From: Kitasatospora griseola
GTDB taxonomy: Bacteria > Actinomycetota > Actinomycetes > Streptomycetales > Streptomycetaceae
Assembly (NCBI RefSeq): GCF_014648555.1
Contig: NZ_BMRI01000010.1
Coordinates: 140,444-187,406, forward strand
Direction: 5' to 3'
Length of the DNA stretch: 46,963 nucleotides
In this document: positions 9,069 through 17,922 of the stretch, in pieces
Position numbering within the stretch: position 1 is the first letter of the stretch
Layout: every line of letters begins with the position of its first letter
Notes under the pieces: model-generated
The model's input: only the letters and a program-made list of their open reading frames with translations
Database searches by the model: none
What the model was told of the DNA's origin: nothing
Translations under genes and position numbers: made by a program

Positions 9069-9134
9069 GCGCGGCCCGACGCACCGCCACCGGCCGGACG
9101 AACCCCGGACGGACGGGTGCTGATCGGGCCGCGC
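9069..9134. terminator. long-loop inverted repeat between convergent genes
   Basis: GCGCGGCCCGA (9069-9079) and TCGGGCCGCGC (9124-9134) are perfect 11-base arms separated by 44 bases. They fill the gap between the permease and the opposing hydrolase and may end both transcripts. The long loop makes this less certain than the other hairpins in the window. Confidence 0.4.
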
Positions 9135-9141
9135 ACCGGCC

Positions 9142-10644
9142 TCACCCGGCCTTCGGGCAGAACGCGTCCCGGGCCGGGCGGCGGCCGGTGGCCAGGAACT
9201 CCGACACCAGCGCGTCGCCGCAGGCGTTTCCGTGGGACAGGTAGGAGCCGTGGCCACCGGAGTCGACCGCGACCATCCGGGCCCGGTCGCCGAACGCCGC
9301 GCGGAGCTTGAGCGCCCCCGTGTAGGGCGTGGCCGGGTCTCGCAGGTTCTGCACCAGCAGCACGTTGGACGGCCCGTCGGAGGTGACCCGCACCGGCGGC
9401 TCGGCGGGCTGCCAGTGCCAGAACGCGCAGGCCGTGGCGTTCACCGGCATGCCGGCCGTGAGCGGGTGCGCGACCCGGTCGGCGGCCACCGCCGTGGCGT
9501 AGGAGCCGAGGTCGCGCGGCCAGCTGACGTCGTTGCACAGGGTGGCGACCGTGACCGCCGTGGAAGCCTGCATCTGCGCAAGCTCCGCCACGTCCGGCGC
9601 GGGCCCCTGCTCGGGCAGTGCGCGGTGGCCCTGGGCGGCCTGGATCAGAGCGGCCGCGGCGGGGAACTTGGCGTCCGCGTACAGGCTGTTCAGCAGCGTG
9701 CCGCGCACGCCGTTGCCGTCCAGTACGCCCGGGTTGTGGCCGGGCCAGGGCAGCGGGGCCGCGTCCAACTGCTGGGCGGCCGTCAGGTAGGCGGTGCGGA
9801 CCTGCTCGGGGGTGTCGGCGATCCGGAACTCGCCGGCCTCGGGGGAGGACGCCCAGGCCGCGAAATCCGGGAAGCGGTCCTCCGCGCCGGTGGCGAAGGC
9901 GGCCAGCCAACTGCGCTCGGCCAGGACCGGATCCGGATTGTCGTTGCTGTCCAGCAGGATCCGGTCGGTGCGGTCGGGGAACATCGTGGCGTACGCGGCG
10001 CCCGCGTAGGTGCCGTAGGAGACGCCCCAGGTGGAGATCCGGCGCTCGCCGAGGGACTGCCGGATCCGGTCGATGTCCCGCGCCTCGTTCCGGGTGGTGA
10101 TGCTGCGCAGCACCGGGCCGCCGTTGGCCGCGCAGCGGTCGGCGACGCGTTGGCCGGTGGTCAGGTTGGCATCGCCGCCGTGCCCGTCGGGCGCGGGCCA
10201 GGGCAGCAGCTTGCCGGGCGCCAGGTCGGCGTAGTCGAGCCCGCAGGAGACCGGACTGGAACGCCCGACGCCGCGTGGGTCGAAGCCGATCAGGTCGTAC
10301 CTGTCCAGCACCGATTGGGGCAGGCGCTTCGCGGCGTTGCTCGGCCCGTTCAGGCCGGAGCCGCCCGGCCCGCCGGGGATCAGCACCAGCGCCCCGCGCC
10401 GCTGATCGGGCCGGGCGGCGGGGATCCGGGAGACGGCGAGCCGGAGGGTCGGCCCGGCGGGCTGCGCGTAGTCGATCGGGACGGTGAGCTCGGCGCACTG
10501 CTGCCGCCCGTCCGGCGCGCCGCCCGCGCACGCGCCCCAGGCGGGGCGGTCGGGGGCGGACGCTCCGGCGGCGAGCGGTGCCGTCAGGCCGAGCAGAACG
10601 GTGGTGGTGGCGGCCAGGGCGGCGCCTCGTCGGGTGATTCGCAT
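9142..10644 (-). CDS. secreted alpha/beta hydrolase, tripeptidyl aminopeptidase-like
   Basis: A 500-residue exported hydrolase. ATG 10644 is chosen because it starts a normal signal peptide (MRITRRGAALAATTTVLLG, cleavage near ASA). The catalytic triad can be placed: Ser209 in GVSYGT, Asp436 in LRDPATP and His465 in SGGHGSY. The GGPGGSG oxyanion segment and the C-terminal TAP-like domain match the Streptomyces tripeptidyl aminopeptidase / SlpD-SlpE family, which removes tripeptides or prolyl residues from secreted proteins and peptides. No strong ribosome site is seen. It lies downstream of osmC on the same strand but 118 bases away, so it probably has its own promoter. Confidence 0.88.
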   Translation of the reverse strand: MRITRRGAALAATTTVLLGLTAPLAAGASAPDRPAWGACAGGAPDGRQQCAELTVPIDYAQPAGPTLRLAVSRIPAARPDQRRGALVLIPGGPGGSGLNGPSNAAKRLPQSVLDRYDLIGFDPRGVGRSSPVSCGLDYADLAPGKLLPWPAPDGHGGDANLTTGQRVADRCAANGGPVLRSITTRNEARDIDRIRQSLGERRISTWGVSYGTYAGAAYATMFPDRTDRILLDSNDNPDPVLAERSWLAAFATGAEDRFPDFAAWASSPEAGEFRIADTPEQVRTAYLTAAQQLDAAPLPWPGHNPGVLDGNGVRGTLLNSLYADAKFPAAAALIQAAQGHRALPEQGPAPDVAELAQMQASTAVTVATLCNDVSWPRDLGSYATAVAADRVAHPLTAGMPVNATACAFWHWQPAEPPVRVTSDGPSNVLLVQNLRDPATPYTGALKLRAAFGDRARMVAVDSGGHGSYLSHGNACGDALVSEFLATGRRPARDAFCPKAG

Positions 10645-10762
10645 GGCAGTGAGTCTTCGCCGTCGCGCCGCCCGGATCGATCCCGCAGGCCACCGTCTTT
10701 TCCCTGGAGCCAGCCCCCATGCGCATACTGGAGCCAGCCACACCAAGGAAGTTGACGACCGG

Positions 10763-11242
10763 TCAGGAACCGGTGGCCCGCGCCGTCACCACGGGCTCGT
10801 GGTGGACCGGGAAGTTCACCGAGGAGGCGATGAAGCAGTCCTGGCTCGCCGGGCCGTGCAGCGCGATCGCCTTTTCGAGCATCGACTCCTCGGCGATCAC
10901 CACCCGGGGCCGGAGCATCGCCGAGGTGAACCGGCCGCCGCCGCCCGAGGTCTCCATGGTGGCCTCCGCCTCGTCGGTGTAGGACAGCACCACCACGCCG
11001 CTGCGCGCGCAGTGCGACAGGAACGACAGCATGTGGCACTGGGCGAGCGCGGCCAGCAGGAACTGCTCCGGGTTCCACCGTGAGCGGTCGCCGCGGAACG
11101 TCGGGTCGGCGCTGCCGAGCAGGGTCGGCACCCCGTCCGAGGAGACGTCGTGGTCGCGGGAGTACGAGCGGTAGGTGTCGGTACCGGTACCGAGGTTGCC
11201 GGTCCAGTCGACACGGACCGCGTAGTGGTGGGACAGGGCCAT
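10763..11242 (-). CDS. OsmC-family peroxiredoxin-like protein
   Basis: A 159-residue OsmC-fold protein. Cys69 (LAQCHML) and Cys136 (SQDCFIAS) occupy the positions of the peroxidatic and resolving cysteines, and NPEQFLLAAL supplies the conserved Glu59. The C-terminal SSVNFPVHHEP is typical of the YhfA/OsmC subgroup. A third cysteine, Cys78, is also present. It should reduce organic hydroperoxides with thiol donors in the cytosol. ATG 11242 has AAGGAG upstream and lies four bases after the gntR stop, so it is the second gene of a gntR-osmC operon. Its reductant and inducer are unknown. Confidence 0.88.
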   Translation of the reverse strand: MALSHHYAVRVDWTGNLGTGTDTYRSYSRDHDVSSDGVPTLLGSADPTFRGDRSRWNPEQFLLAALAQCHMLSFLSHCARSGVVVLSYTDEAEATMETSGGGGRFTSAMLRPRVVIAEESMLEKAIALHGPASQDCFIASSVNFPVHHEPVVTARATGS

Positions 11243-11246
11243 CGGG

Positions 11247-11915
11247 TCACTCCTTCTCGGGCGGCCGGGCGGCGGCGCAGGTGTCCAGGACGTGCCGCCG
11301 GGCGGCCGCCCCGGCAGCGGCCGGATCCCCGGCGGTCACGGCGGCCAGCAGCTCACGGTGCTGGTCGTCCACCAGGGCGGTGCGGTCGGGTGCGTGCAGG
11401 GAACGGCGGGTGGAGACCTGGATCTGGTCCCAGAGCCGCTCCAGCGAGTGCAGGGCGACGGGGTTGCCGGCCAGCTCCGCGACCCGCCGGTGGAACTGCC
11501 GGTTGAGCCCCACCGCCTCCGTCAACTCGCGCTCCACGGTGGCCCGGTGGGTGCGGTCGGCGAGCTCCGCCAGGTCGGTCAGCTCGGCCGGGGCCAGCCG
11601 CCCCGCGCGCTGCCGTTCGGCGGCCAGCTCGGCGGTCAGCGCCTCCAGCGCGGCCCGCACCCGGTAGACGTGCGTCAGCTCGTCCGCCGACAGCTCCACC
11701 ACCCGGACACCGCGCCCGGCGGCGGCCAGCAGGCCGTCCGCCGCCAGCGCCCGGAACGCCTCCCGCACCGGGGTGCGGCTCACCCCGAGGGCCTCCGCGA
11801 CCTCCACCTCGCCCAGCCGCGCCCCCGGTGGGTAGCGGCCGTCGAGGATCAGGGCCCGCAGGCTGCGGCGGGTGCTCTCGGTCTGCACAGCGGCAGCGTA
11901 GTGCGCTGCATGCAT
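11247..11915 (-). CDS. GntR-family transcriptional regulator (FadR/VanR-like)
   Basis: A 222-residue regulator from ATG 11915. The N-terminal winged helix carries ILDGRYPPGARLGEVEVAEA and LGVSRTPVREAFRAL, the signature of FadR-subfamily GntR proteins. The C-terminal part is an all-helical FCD-type ligand domain with Asp/His residues (DDQHRELLAAV, ARRHVLD) that often bind a metal and a small carboxylate. An alternative GTG start at 11888 is possible, as neither start has a good ribosome site. The start region lies inside a repeated TGCATGCA palindrome that may be its own operator. It is followed directly by osmC and is probably its regulator. Confidence 0.85.
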   Translation of the reverse strand: MHAAHYAAAVQTESTRRSLRALILDGRYPPGARLGEVEVAEALGVSRTPVREAFRALAADGLLAAAGRGVRVVELSADELTHVYRVRAALEALTAELAAERQRAGRLAPAELTDLAELADRTHRATVERELTEAVGLNRQFHRRVAELAGNPVALHSLERLWDQIQVSTRRSLHAPDRTALVDDQHRELLAAVTAGDPAAAGAAARRHVLDTCAAARPPEKE

Positions 11916-11926
11916 TGCATGCAATG
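11913..11926. promoter_or_regulatory. perfect 14-bp palindrome at the gntR start (candidate operator)
   Basis: CATTGCATGCAATG reads the same on both strands, and a second TGCATGCA block at 11907-11914 abuts it. The site covers the likely gntR start codon (or lies just before the alternative GTG at 11888) and sits 111 bases before the opposing gene at 12037. AT-richness and symmetry stand out in this GC-rich DNA, as expected for an autoregulatory GntR operator. Confidence 0.5.
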
Positions 11927-12036
11927 GACTTCCGGGCGCTGCCCGGGCCCGGACACCGAACTCGTTGGGAGACCGACGGACCGGTCCGCTATATTCGCGC
12001 AGCCGTCGAACAGTTCCACGCCCAGGGGGGAAACCC

Positions 12037-13803
12037 ATGTCGTTCGACCAGGAGCGCTCCGGGGAGGCCGGCCCCGACGCCGCCCGGAACGACTCCCCGA
12101 CCACGCCCATCACGCCTGCGACGCCCGCCACGCCCGCGACGCCGACCACGCCCGCGCCGGACGCCGAGAACGCTGCGCCGGCCGCGCTCTCGTTGGCCAA
12201 GCAGCCCGCCGCGCCCGAGCCCGAGACCGCCGTCGCGGATGCAGAGGCGGCCGCGCCGGTCGAGCCTTCGCCGACCGAGGCGCCGTCAGTTCCCGCCGCG
12301 ACTGCACCGGACGTCGAGGACGCCGCGCCGGCCGCGCTCTCGTTCACCAAGCAGCCTGCTGAGCCCGAGACTTCGGCACCCGTGGACGCCCCGCCCGCTC
12401 CCGTCGCGCTGCCCGTCCCGCCCGCGCCCGCCGCGCCCGCCGCGCCCTCCGAGCCGCCCGCGCCCGCGAACCCGTGGGCGCTGCCCAGTGCGCCGCCGCC
12501 CGTCCCGGGTGCGGCGCCGGTCGGTGCGCCGTTGCCGCCGGGTGCGAACCCGTGGGCCGCGGCCCCGCCCGGAGGCCACGTGCCGCCGGGGGCTCACGTG
12601 CCGCCGGGTGCGCCGGGGCCGGTGCCCGACGGGGGCAATCCGTGGGCGGCGGCGGGTGGTCAGCAGCCGTGGGGGACGGGCGGGTACCCGCCGCCCGGAA
12701 TGCCGGGCGCGCCGGGCGGGCCGATGATGTACCCGGCTCCGCAGCGCTCGCTGTACACAAACAACCTGGCCATCGCCTCGCTGATCGTCGGCATCGTCTG
12801 CTGCTACTTCGGTTTCATCGGCATCGGCCTGGGCATCGGCGCGCTGCGGCAGATCAAGCGGACCGGTGAGCGCGGCAAGGGGCTGGCCATCTCCGGCATC
12901 GTGGCCGGCAGCCTCGGCATGGCGCTGTTCGTCCTCACGGTGATCGGCGGCGCCTTCAGCGTCGACGACTTCGAGGAGGACGGCTCCCGGCCCTCGCACG
13001 TCTCGCCGACCTCGGACTCGGGCCTCTCGGCGAACTCCCCGTTCCGGCTGTCCCTCGGCCAGTGCTTCGACCGCGCCGCAGCGGGCAATGCCCGGCCGGT
13101 CGACTGCACGTCCGCGCACTTCGGCGAGACGTACTGGGTGCAGCCCGCCACGGAGCAGACCGGCGCGTACCCGGGCGAGGACGTGATGAAGGAGGAGGCC
13201 GAGAAGCTCTGCGCGGACCGCGTGGACACCTACGTGGCGGACACCTGGGCGATCCCGGACAAGGTGGTGACCTTCTACTTCTACCCCGACCGGGTGGCCT
13301 GGAAGGCCCCCGCCGCCCGCCGCATCGTCTGCTTCCTGGCCAACGAGGACAAGTCCTCGCGCACCGGCATGCTGCGGAAGTACGCCAGCAGCCTGACCCC
13401 CGACCAGCGCCAACTGCTGGACGCCACTAACCAGTTCGACAAGGCCTGGGGCAAGGGCCCGGACGAGGACACCGGGATCGAGGACGACCCGCAGGCGTAC
13501 CGGACCTGGGCCAAGGACATGAGCGCGGCCGCGAACCGGCAGGCCACCCTGCTGTCGAACTACCGCTGGACCACGGCCGACAAGGCGACCGTCGACCGGC
13601 TGGTCGCCAAGTCCAGGATCGCCGCCACCCACTACCAGTTGGCCGCCCAGTCCACCGACAACGCGACGCTCCGCACCGAACTGGGGCTCGCCGACGACAA
13701 CCTGGGCGACGACGAGATCATCTCGCTGCGTCGTGCGCTGGGCCTGGCGACCCAGCAGGAGGAACCGGCCAAGCACCAGGGCGGCAACAGCAAGGCGGTC
13801 TGA
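12037..13803 (+). CDS. DUF4190-type membrane protein with septum-formation-like extracytoplasmic domain
   Basis: A 588-residue protein; ATG 12037 is chosen because AGGGGGG precedes it. Residues 1 to about 238 are a low-complexity Pro/Ala-rich cytoplasmic region with TPATP repeats, an internal duplication, and NPWA motifs (ANPWALP, ANPWAAA, GNPWAAA). Two membrane helices follow (about 243-263 and 285-307) separated by the ALRQIKRTGERGKGLA loop, the DUF4190 pattern. The extracytoplasmic part starts near residue 328 with SPFRLSLGQCFDRA and VDCTSAHFGETYW, resembling the septum-formation domain. The last 150 residues are helical. Role unknown; a cell-envelope or division-associated function is inference. 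Confidence 0.72.
   Translation: MSFDQERSGEAGPDAARNDSPTTPITPATPATPATPTTPAPDAENAAPAALSLAKQPAAPEPETAVADAEAAAPVEPSPTEAPSVPAATAPDVEDAAPAALSFTKQPAEPETSAPVDAPPAPVALPVPPAPAAPAAPSEPPAPANPWALPSAPPPVPGAAPVGAPLPPGANPWAAAPPGGHVPPGAHVPPGAPGPVPDGGNPWAAAGGQQPWGTGGYPPPGMPGAPGGPMMYPAPQRSLYTNNLAIASLIVGIVCCYFGFIGIGLGIGALRQIKRTGERGKGLAISGIVAGSLGMALFVLTVIGGAFSVDDFEEDGSRPSHVSPTSDSGLSANSPFRLSLGQCFDRAAAGNARPVDCTSAHFGETYWVQPATEQTGAYPGEDVMKEEAEKLCADRVDTYVADTWAIPDKVVTFYFYPDRVAWKAPAARRIVCFLANEDKSSRTGMLRKYASSLTPDQRQLLDATNQFDKAWGKGPDEDTGIEDDPQAYRTWAKDMSAAANRQATLLSNYRWTTADKATVDRLVAKSRIAATHYQLAAQSTDNATLRTELGLADDNLGDDEIISLRRALGLATQQEEPAKHQGGNSKAV
12160..12375 (+). repeat. in-gene duplication, 150-bp period, in the Pro/Ala-rich region
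   Basis: Two copies of a segment encoding about 22 residues begin at 12160 and 12310, exactly 50 codons apart. They share the core AAPAALS and KQPA, preceded by DAEN or DVED. The copies differ mainly at third positions and a few replacements (LAK versus FTK), so the duplication is not recent. Confidence 0.7.
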
Positions 13804-13811
13804 ACCGTCCG

Positions 13812-13845
13812 CCGGCCGCGCGAGCATCTCGGCCCGCGCGGCCGG
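13812..13845. terminator. bidirectional terminator hairpin
   Basis: CCGGCCGCGCG (13812-13822) and CGCGCGGCCGG (13835-13845) form a perfect 11-bp stem with a 12-base loop. It lies eight bases after the plus-strand gene's stop and 34 bases beyond the cobB stop, so it can serve both convergent transcripts. Confidence 0.65.
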
Positions 13846-13879
13846 ACCGGCCATCGGTTCCCGCCGCCGGTTCCCGCCG

Positions 13880-15280
13880 TCAGTTCCCGTCGTGCGAGGC
13901 GGCCCAGGCGGCGGCGTGCCGGACCAGGCGGGTCGGCAGGGCCGGGGCGCCCGTCCAGTGCAGGTGCAGGTAGGAGGCGTGCACCGAGCCGTGCAGGTGG
14001 CCCTCGGTGTGCGGGCCGGTGGGGGTGCGCCAGCCCCAGGCGGGGGACGGGCCGGCCGCCGGGTCGGTGACGGTGCGGTGGAACTCGTGCCCGCGCACCC
14101 GCGATCCGGCCGCCGCGAGCGGGGAGTCGGCGAGCGCCACCGCCTCCCGGTAGCCGAGCGTCAGCCGGGACGTCATCCGGGCCGTCGCGGCCAGCACCCC
14201 GCACATCGGCAGGCCGTCCAACTCCCGTCCCAGGTACAGCAGTCCGGCGCACTCGCCGACCACCGGCGCGCCGCTCGCGGCCAGTTCGGCGACCGCGCGC
14301 CGCAGCGACGCGTTCGCACTCAGCTCGGAGACGTACACCTCCGGGAAGCCGCCGCCGATCACCAACGCCGCCGTCCGCTCGGGCAGTCGCTCGTCGTGCA
14401 GCGGGTCGAACGGCACCACCTCGGCCCCGGCGGCGGCCAGCAGTTCGGCGTTCTCCGCGTACGAGAAGGAGAACGCGGCGCCGCCCGCCAGCGCGATCCG
14501 CGGCCGCGGGCCGACGACCGGCTCGACCTCCGCCGCCGCGTCCCAGGCGTCCACGGAGAGCGGCGGTGCGGTGCGGGCCAGCGCCAGCACGGCGTCCAGG
14601 TCGACCGAGGCGGCGACCAGGTCGCCCATCTCGCGGACCGCCCGCAGGGCCTCCGCCGAGCGTTCCACGGCCGGCACCAGGCCCAGGTGTCGGGACGGGG
14701 TGTCCACCGCCTTGGCCCGCCGCACCGCGCCGAGCACCGGCACCCCGGAGCCCTCCTCCAGCGCCTCGCGGAGCAGCGTCTCGTGCCGGTCCGAGGCCAC
14801 CTTGTTGAGGATCACCCCGGCCAGGCGCACCTCCGGGTCCCAGGACGCGAAGCCGTGCACCAGCGCCGCCACCGAACGGGACTGCGAGGAGGCGTCCACC
14901 ACCAGCACCACCGGTGCCCGCAGCAGCTTCGCCACCTGCGCGGTGGATGCCAACTCGCCCTGCCCCGCGGCCCCGTCGTACAGGCCCATCACGCCCTCGA
15001 CCACCGCCACGTCCGCCCCGGCCGCGCCGTGCGCGAACAGCGGGGCGATCCGGTCCGGGCCGCTCATCCAGGCGTCCAGGTTGCGGCCCGGGCGGCCGGC
15101 GGCCAGCGCGTGGTAGCCGGGGTCGATGTAGTCCGGGCCGACCTTGTGCGGCGACACCTTCAACCCGCGCGCCGCCAACGCCGCGATCAGACCGGTCGCC
15201 ACCGTGGTCTTGCCCGAGCCGGAGGACGGGGCGGCCACCACCAGCCGAGGAATGCTGTCGTTCAACGATCTACCACTCAA
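13880..15280 (-). CDS. cobB: cobyrinic acid a,c-diamide synthase
   Basis: A 466-residue glutamine-dependent amidase. The P-loop-like ATP site is PSSGSGKTT (18-26), followed by HKVGPDYIDPGYH, the hallmark of CobB/CbiA. The C-terminal glutamine amidotransferase domain has Cys344 in GECAGLLYLG and the late His in GHEFHRT. It amidates the a and c side chains of cobyrinic acid or its hydrogenobyrinic counterpart using ATP and glutamine. In actinomycetes the gene is called cobB; it equals cbiA elsewhere. Its start overlaps the end of cobO by 11 bases, making it the last gene of the riboswitch-led operon. Confidence 0.95.
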   Translation of the reverse strand: MSGRSLNDSIPRLVVAAPSSGSGKTTVATGLIAALAARGLKVSPHKVGPDYIDPGYHALAAGRPGRNLDAWMSGPDRIAPLFAHGAAGADVAVVEGVMGLYDGAAGQGELASTAQVAKLLRAPVVLVVDASSQSRSVAALVHGFASWDPEVRLAGVILNKVASDRHETLLREALEEGSGVPVLGAVRRAKAVDTPSRHLGLVPAVERSAEALRAVREMGDLVAASVDLDAVLALARTAPPLSVDAWDAAAEVEPVVGPRPRIALAGGAAFSFSYAENAELLAAAGAEVVPFDPLHDERLPERTAALVIGGGFPEVYVSELSANASLRRAVAELAASGAPVVGECAGLLYLGRELDGLPMCGVLAATARMTSRLTLGYREAVALADSPLAAAGSRVRGHEFHRTVTDPAAGPSPAWGWRTPTGPHTEGHLHGSVHASYLHLHWTGAPALPTRLVRHAAAWAASHDGN

Positions 15281-15866
15281 TACCGCGCTGGCCCTTGCGG
15301 CCCGCGTCCATCGGATGCTTCAGCTTCGTCATCTCGGTGACCAGATCAGCCAGTTCGAGCAGCGGCTCGGGTGCGTTGCGGCCCGTCACCACCACATGCT
15401 GACTGCCCGGGCGCTCGCGCAGCACCTCCACCACCTCCGCCACGTCGATCCACCCCCAGTGCAGCGGGTAGGTGAACTCGTCCAGCACGTAGAACCGGTA
15501 CGTCTCGGCCGCCAAGTCCCGCTTGACCTGCTCCCAGCCCTCCCGGGCCGCCTCCTCGGACGACTCGATGTCCCGCTGCACCCACGACCAGCCCGAGCCC
15601 ATCTTGTGCCACGCGACCGTGCCGCCCTGCCCGGACTCGCCGAGCACCCGCAGCGCGTTCTCCTCGCCGACCTTCCACTTCGCCGACTTGACGAACTGGA
15701 ACACCCCGATCGGCCAGCCCTGGTTCCACGCCCGCAGCGCCATCCCGAACGCCGCCGTGGACTTCCCCTTGCCCGGACCGGTGTGCACCGCCGTGATCGG
15801 CAGCGTCCGCCGCTGCCGGGTGGTCAGGCCGTCGTCCGGGACGTTCTCCGCAACTCCCTTGGGCAT
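15270..15866 (-). CDS. cobO: cob(I)yrinic acid a,c-diamide adenosyltransferase
   Basis: A 198-residue BtuR/CobA-type corrinoid adenosyltransferase. The phosphate loop GPGKGKST (30-37) matches the family, and VFQFVKSAKWKVGEEN, YVLDEFTYPL and VVVTGRNAPEPLLELAD are all diagnostic blocks. It transfers the 5'-deoxyadenosyl group of ATP to Co(I), the committing step to adenosylcobalamin. It lies four bases after the chelatase gene and overlaps cobB. The length is normal for the family. Confidence 0.96.
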   Translation of the reverse strand: MPKGVAENVPDDGLTTRQRRTLPITAVHTGPGKGKSTAAFGMALRAWNQGWPIGVFQFVKSAKWKVGEENALRVLGESGQGGTVAWHKMGSGWSWVQRDIESSEEAAREGWEQVKRDLAAETYRFYVLDEFTYPLHWGWIDVAEVVEVLRERPGSQHVVVTGRNAPEPLLELADLVTEMTKLKHPMDAGRKGQRGIEW

Positions 15867-15870
15867 TCGG

Positions 15871-17922
15871 TCACGCCGCCTTTCGTGTCATGGAACCAGA
15901 GGTCATCGTCGAACGGGTCTCCCGCACCAGCGCGGCCACCCCGTCGGCCCGCAGCTCGTCCAGGCTCACCGCGTCGCCGTTCAGGTGCGCCGCCAACTCC
16001 CGTGCCAGGCCCAGCCGGACGGGGCCGGACTCGCAGTCCAGCACCACCGCGGCCACGCCCTGCGCCGCCAGCAGCCCGGCCGCCCGGTGCGACCGCGCCA
16101 GCGCGTCGCGCGCCCCGGTCGCCCGGCCGTCGGTCACCACCACCAGCAGCGCCCGCCGGTCCGGGTCGCGCAGCCGCTCCACCCGCAGCACCTCGTGCGC
16201 CCGCAGCAGGCCCGCCTCCAGCGGCGTCCGTCCGCCGGTCGGCAGCTGCTCCAGCCGGGCCGCGCCCACCTCCACCGAGGAGGTCGGCGGCAGCGCCAGC
16301 TCCGCGCCGGAGCCCCGGAACGTGACCATGCCGATCTTGTCGCGGCGCTGGTATGCGTCCATCAGCAGGGACAGCACCGCGCCCTTGACGGCCGTCATCC
16401 GCTGCCGGGCCGCCATCGACCCCGAGGCGTCCACCACGAACAGCACCAGGTTCGACTCCCGCCCCCGGCGCACCTGTTCGCGCAGGTCGTCGCGCCGCAG
16501 CACCAGCGCCCGACCGGTCCGCCCGCGCGCCACCTGGTGCGGCGCCGCCGCCCGCAGCGTCGCACTCAGGTGCAGCCTGGTCAGCCGCCCCTGCGGACGG
16601 CGCGCCCGCACGGTGTGCCCGGCGTCCGTCTCGGCGGGGGAGCGCCGTCCCTGCGCACCCCGGCCGGTGCCGTCCACCTTGAACAGCCGCGTCCGGTACG
16701 GCCGGTCGGCCGCCACCGGCGACGACGCCTTCGTGCCGCCGGGCCGCTGCTGCGGCGGCACGGCCGGGGCGTCCTCGGAACTCCCGGTCGCAGCAGGCTC
16801 ATCGGGCTCGGACGGGGCGGGCGAACCGCCGCCCCCCGGGCCGCCGTCGCCGGGGCCGCCGTCGTCCGGGCCGTCACCGTCCGGGTCCTCGTCGCCGGGC
16901 TCCTGGTGCTCGGCCAGCGTCCGGTCCAACTGCTCCTGGTCCAGGCCCGGCGCGTCGAACGGGTTGCGCCGCCGCCGGTGCGGCAGGGCCAGCTGCGCGG
17001 CCTTGCGGACGTCCTCCTCCAGCACCTCGGTGCGCCCCGCCCACGCGGCCAGCGCCACCGCCGTGCGCGCCATCACGATGTCCGCCCGCAGACCGTCCAC
17101 CTCGAACGCCGCGCACACCGCCGTGATCTGACGGAGCGCCAGGTCGGAGAGCTCGACGGACGGCAGCAACTCCCGTGCCGCGCCGATCCGTTCGGCGAGC
17201 TCCTGCTCCCGTGCGGCCCAACTCGCCGCGAAGCCCGCCGGATCGGCGTCGTAGGCGAGGCGGCGGCGCACCACCTCGGCGCGCTCGTCCGCGTCCCGGG
17301 TGGCGGCGATCTCCACCGTCAGGCCGAACCGGTCCAGCAGCTGCGGCCGCAGCTCGCCCTCCTCCGGGTTCATCGTCCCGACCAGCAGGAACCGGGCCGC
17401 GTGCCGCACCGAGACGCCCTCGCGCTCCACGTACGAACGCCCCATCGCCGCCGCGTCCAGCAGCAGGTCCACCAGGTGGTCCTGGAGCAGGTTCACCTCG
17501 TCGATGTACAGCACGCCCCGGTGCGCCTTCGCCAACAGCCCCGGCTCGTACGCCTTCACGCCCTCCGCGAGCGCCCGCTCCAGGTCCAGCGAACCGACCA
17601 CCCGGTCCTCGGAGACACCCACCGGCAGCTCCACCAGGAACGCCGGACGCTCCGCCGAGTCCGCGCCGGCGTGCGGCCCGTCCGGGCACTGCGCGTCCGG
17701 CGACAGCGGGTCGCACGCGAACCGGCAGCCGGCCACGGTCGCGATCGACGGCAGCAGCCCCGCCAGCGCGCGCACCATCGTCGACTTCGCGGTGCCCTTC
17801 TCGCCCCGCACCAGCACGCCGCCCACCGCCGGCGACACCGCGTTCAGCAACAGGCCCAGCCGCAGGTCGTCCATCCCCACGACGGCCGTGAACGGGTAAC
17901 GGGCATCGGTCAGTTCACTCAT
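15871..17922 (-). CDS. putative cobaltochelatase, fused ChlI-ChlD (AAA+ and VWA) subunit
   Basis: A 683-residue protein from ATG 17922, which has GGAGAGGG upstream and overlaps the cobQ stop (ATGA). The N-terminal AAA+ half has Walker [10 protein letters not shown] (40-48) and Walker B VLYIDE with Asp141/Glu142, as in ChlI/BchI/CobS. A Gly/Pro/Asp-rich acidic linker follows (about residues 335-400). The C-terminal von Willebrand A domain has the metal site DASGS (Asp498, Ser500, Ser502). Together with CobN such a subunit inserts cobalt into the corrin ring using ATP. No cobN is in the window. A role in magnesium chelation is unlikely because no chlorophyll genes are present. Confidence 0.88.
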   Translation of the reverse strand: MSELTDARYPFTAVVGMDDLRLGLLLNAVSPAVGGVLVRGEKGTAKSTMVRALAGLLPSIATVAGCRFACDPLSPDAQCPDGPHAGADSAERPAFLVELPVGVSEDRVVGSLDLERALAEGVKAYEPGLLAKAHRGVLYIDEVNLLQDHLVDLLLDAAAMGRSYVEREGVSVRHAARFLLVGTMNPEEGELRPQLLDRFGLTVEIAATRDADERAEVVRRRLAYDADPAGFAASWAAREQELAERIGAARELLPSVELSDLALRQITAVCAAFEVDGLRADIVMARTAVALAAWAGRTEVLEEDVRKAAQLALPHRRRRNPFDAPGLDQEQLDRTLAEHQEPGDEDPDGDGPDDGGPGDGGPGGGGSPAPSEPDEPAATGSSEDAPAVPPQQRPGGTKASSPVAADRPYRTRLFKVDGTGRGAQGRRSPAETDAGHTVRARRPQGRLTRLHLSATLRAAAPHQVARGRTGRALVLRRDDLREQVRRGRESNLVLFVVDASGSMAARQRMTAVKGAVLSLLMDAYQRRDKIGMVTFRGSGAELALPPTSSVEVGAARLEQLPTGGRTPLEAGLLRAHEVLRVERLRDPDRRALLVVVTDGRATGARDALARSHRAAGLLAAQGVAAVVLDCESGPVRLGLARELAAHLNGDAVSLDELRADGVAALVRETRSTMTSGSMTRKAA

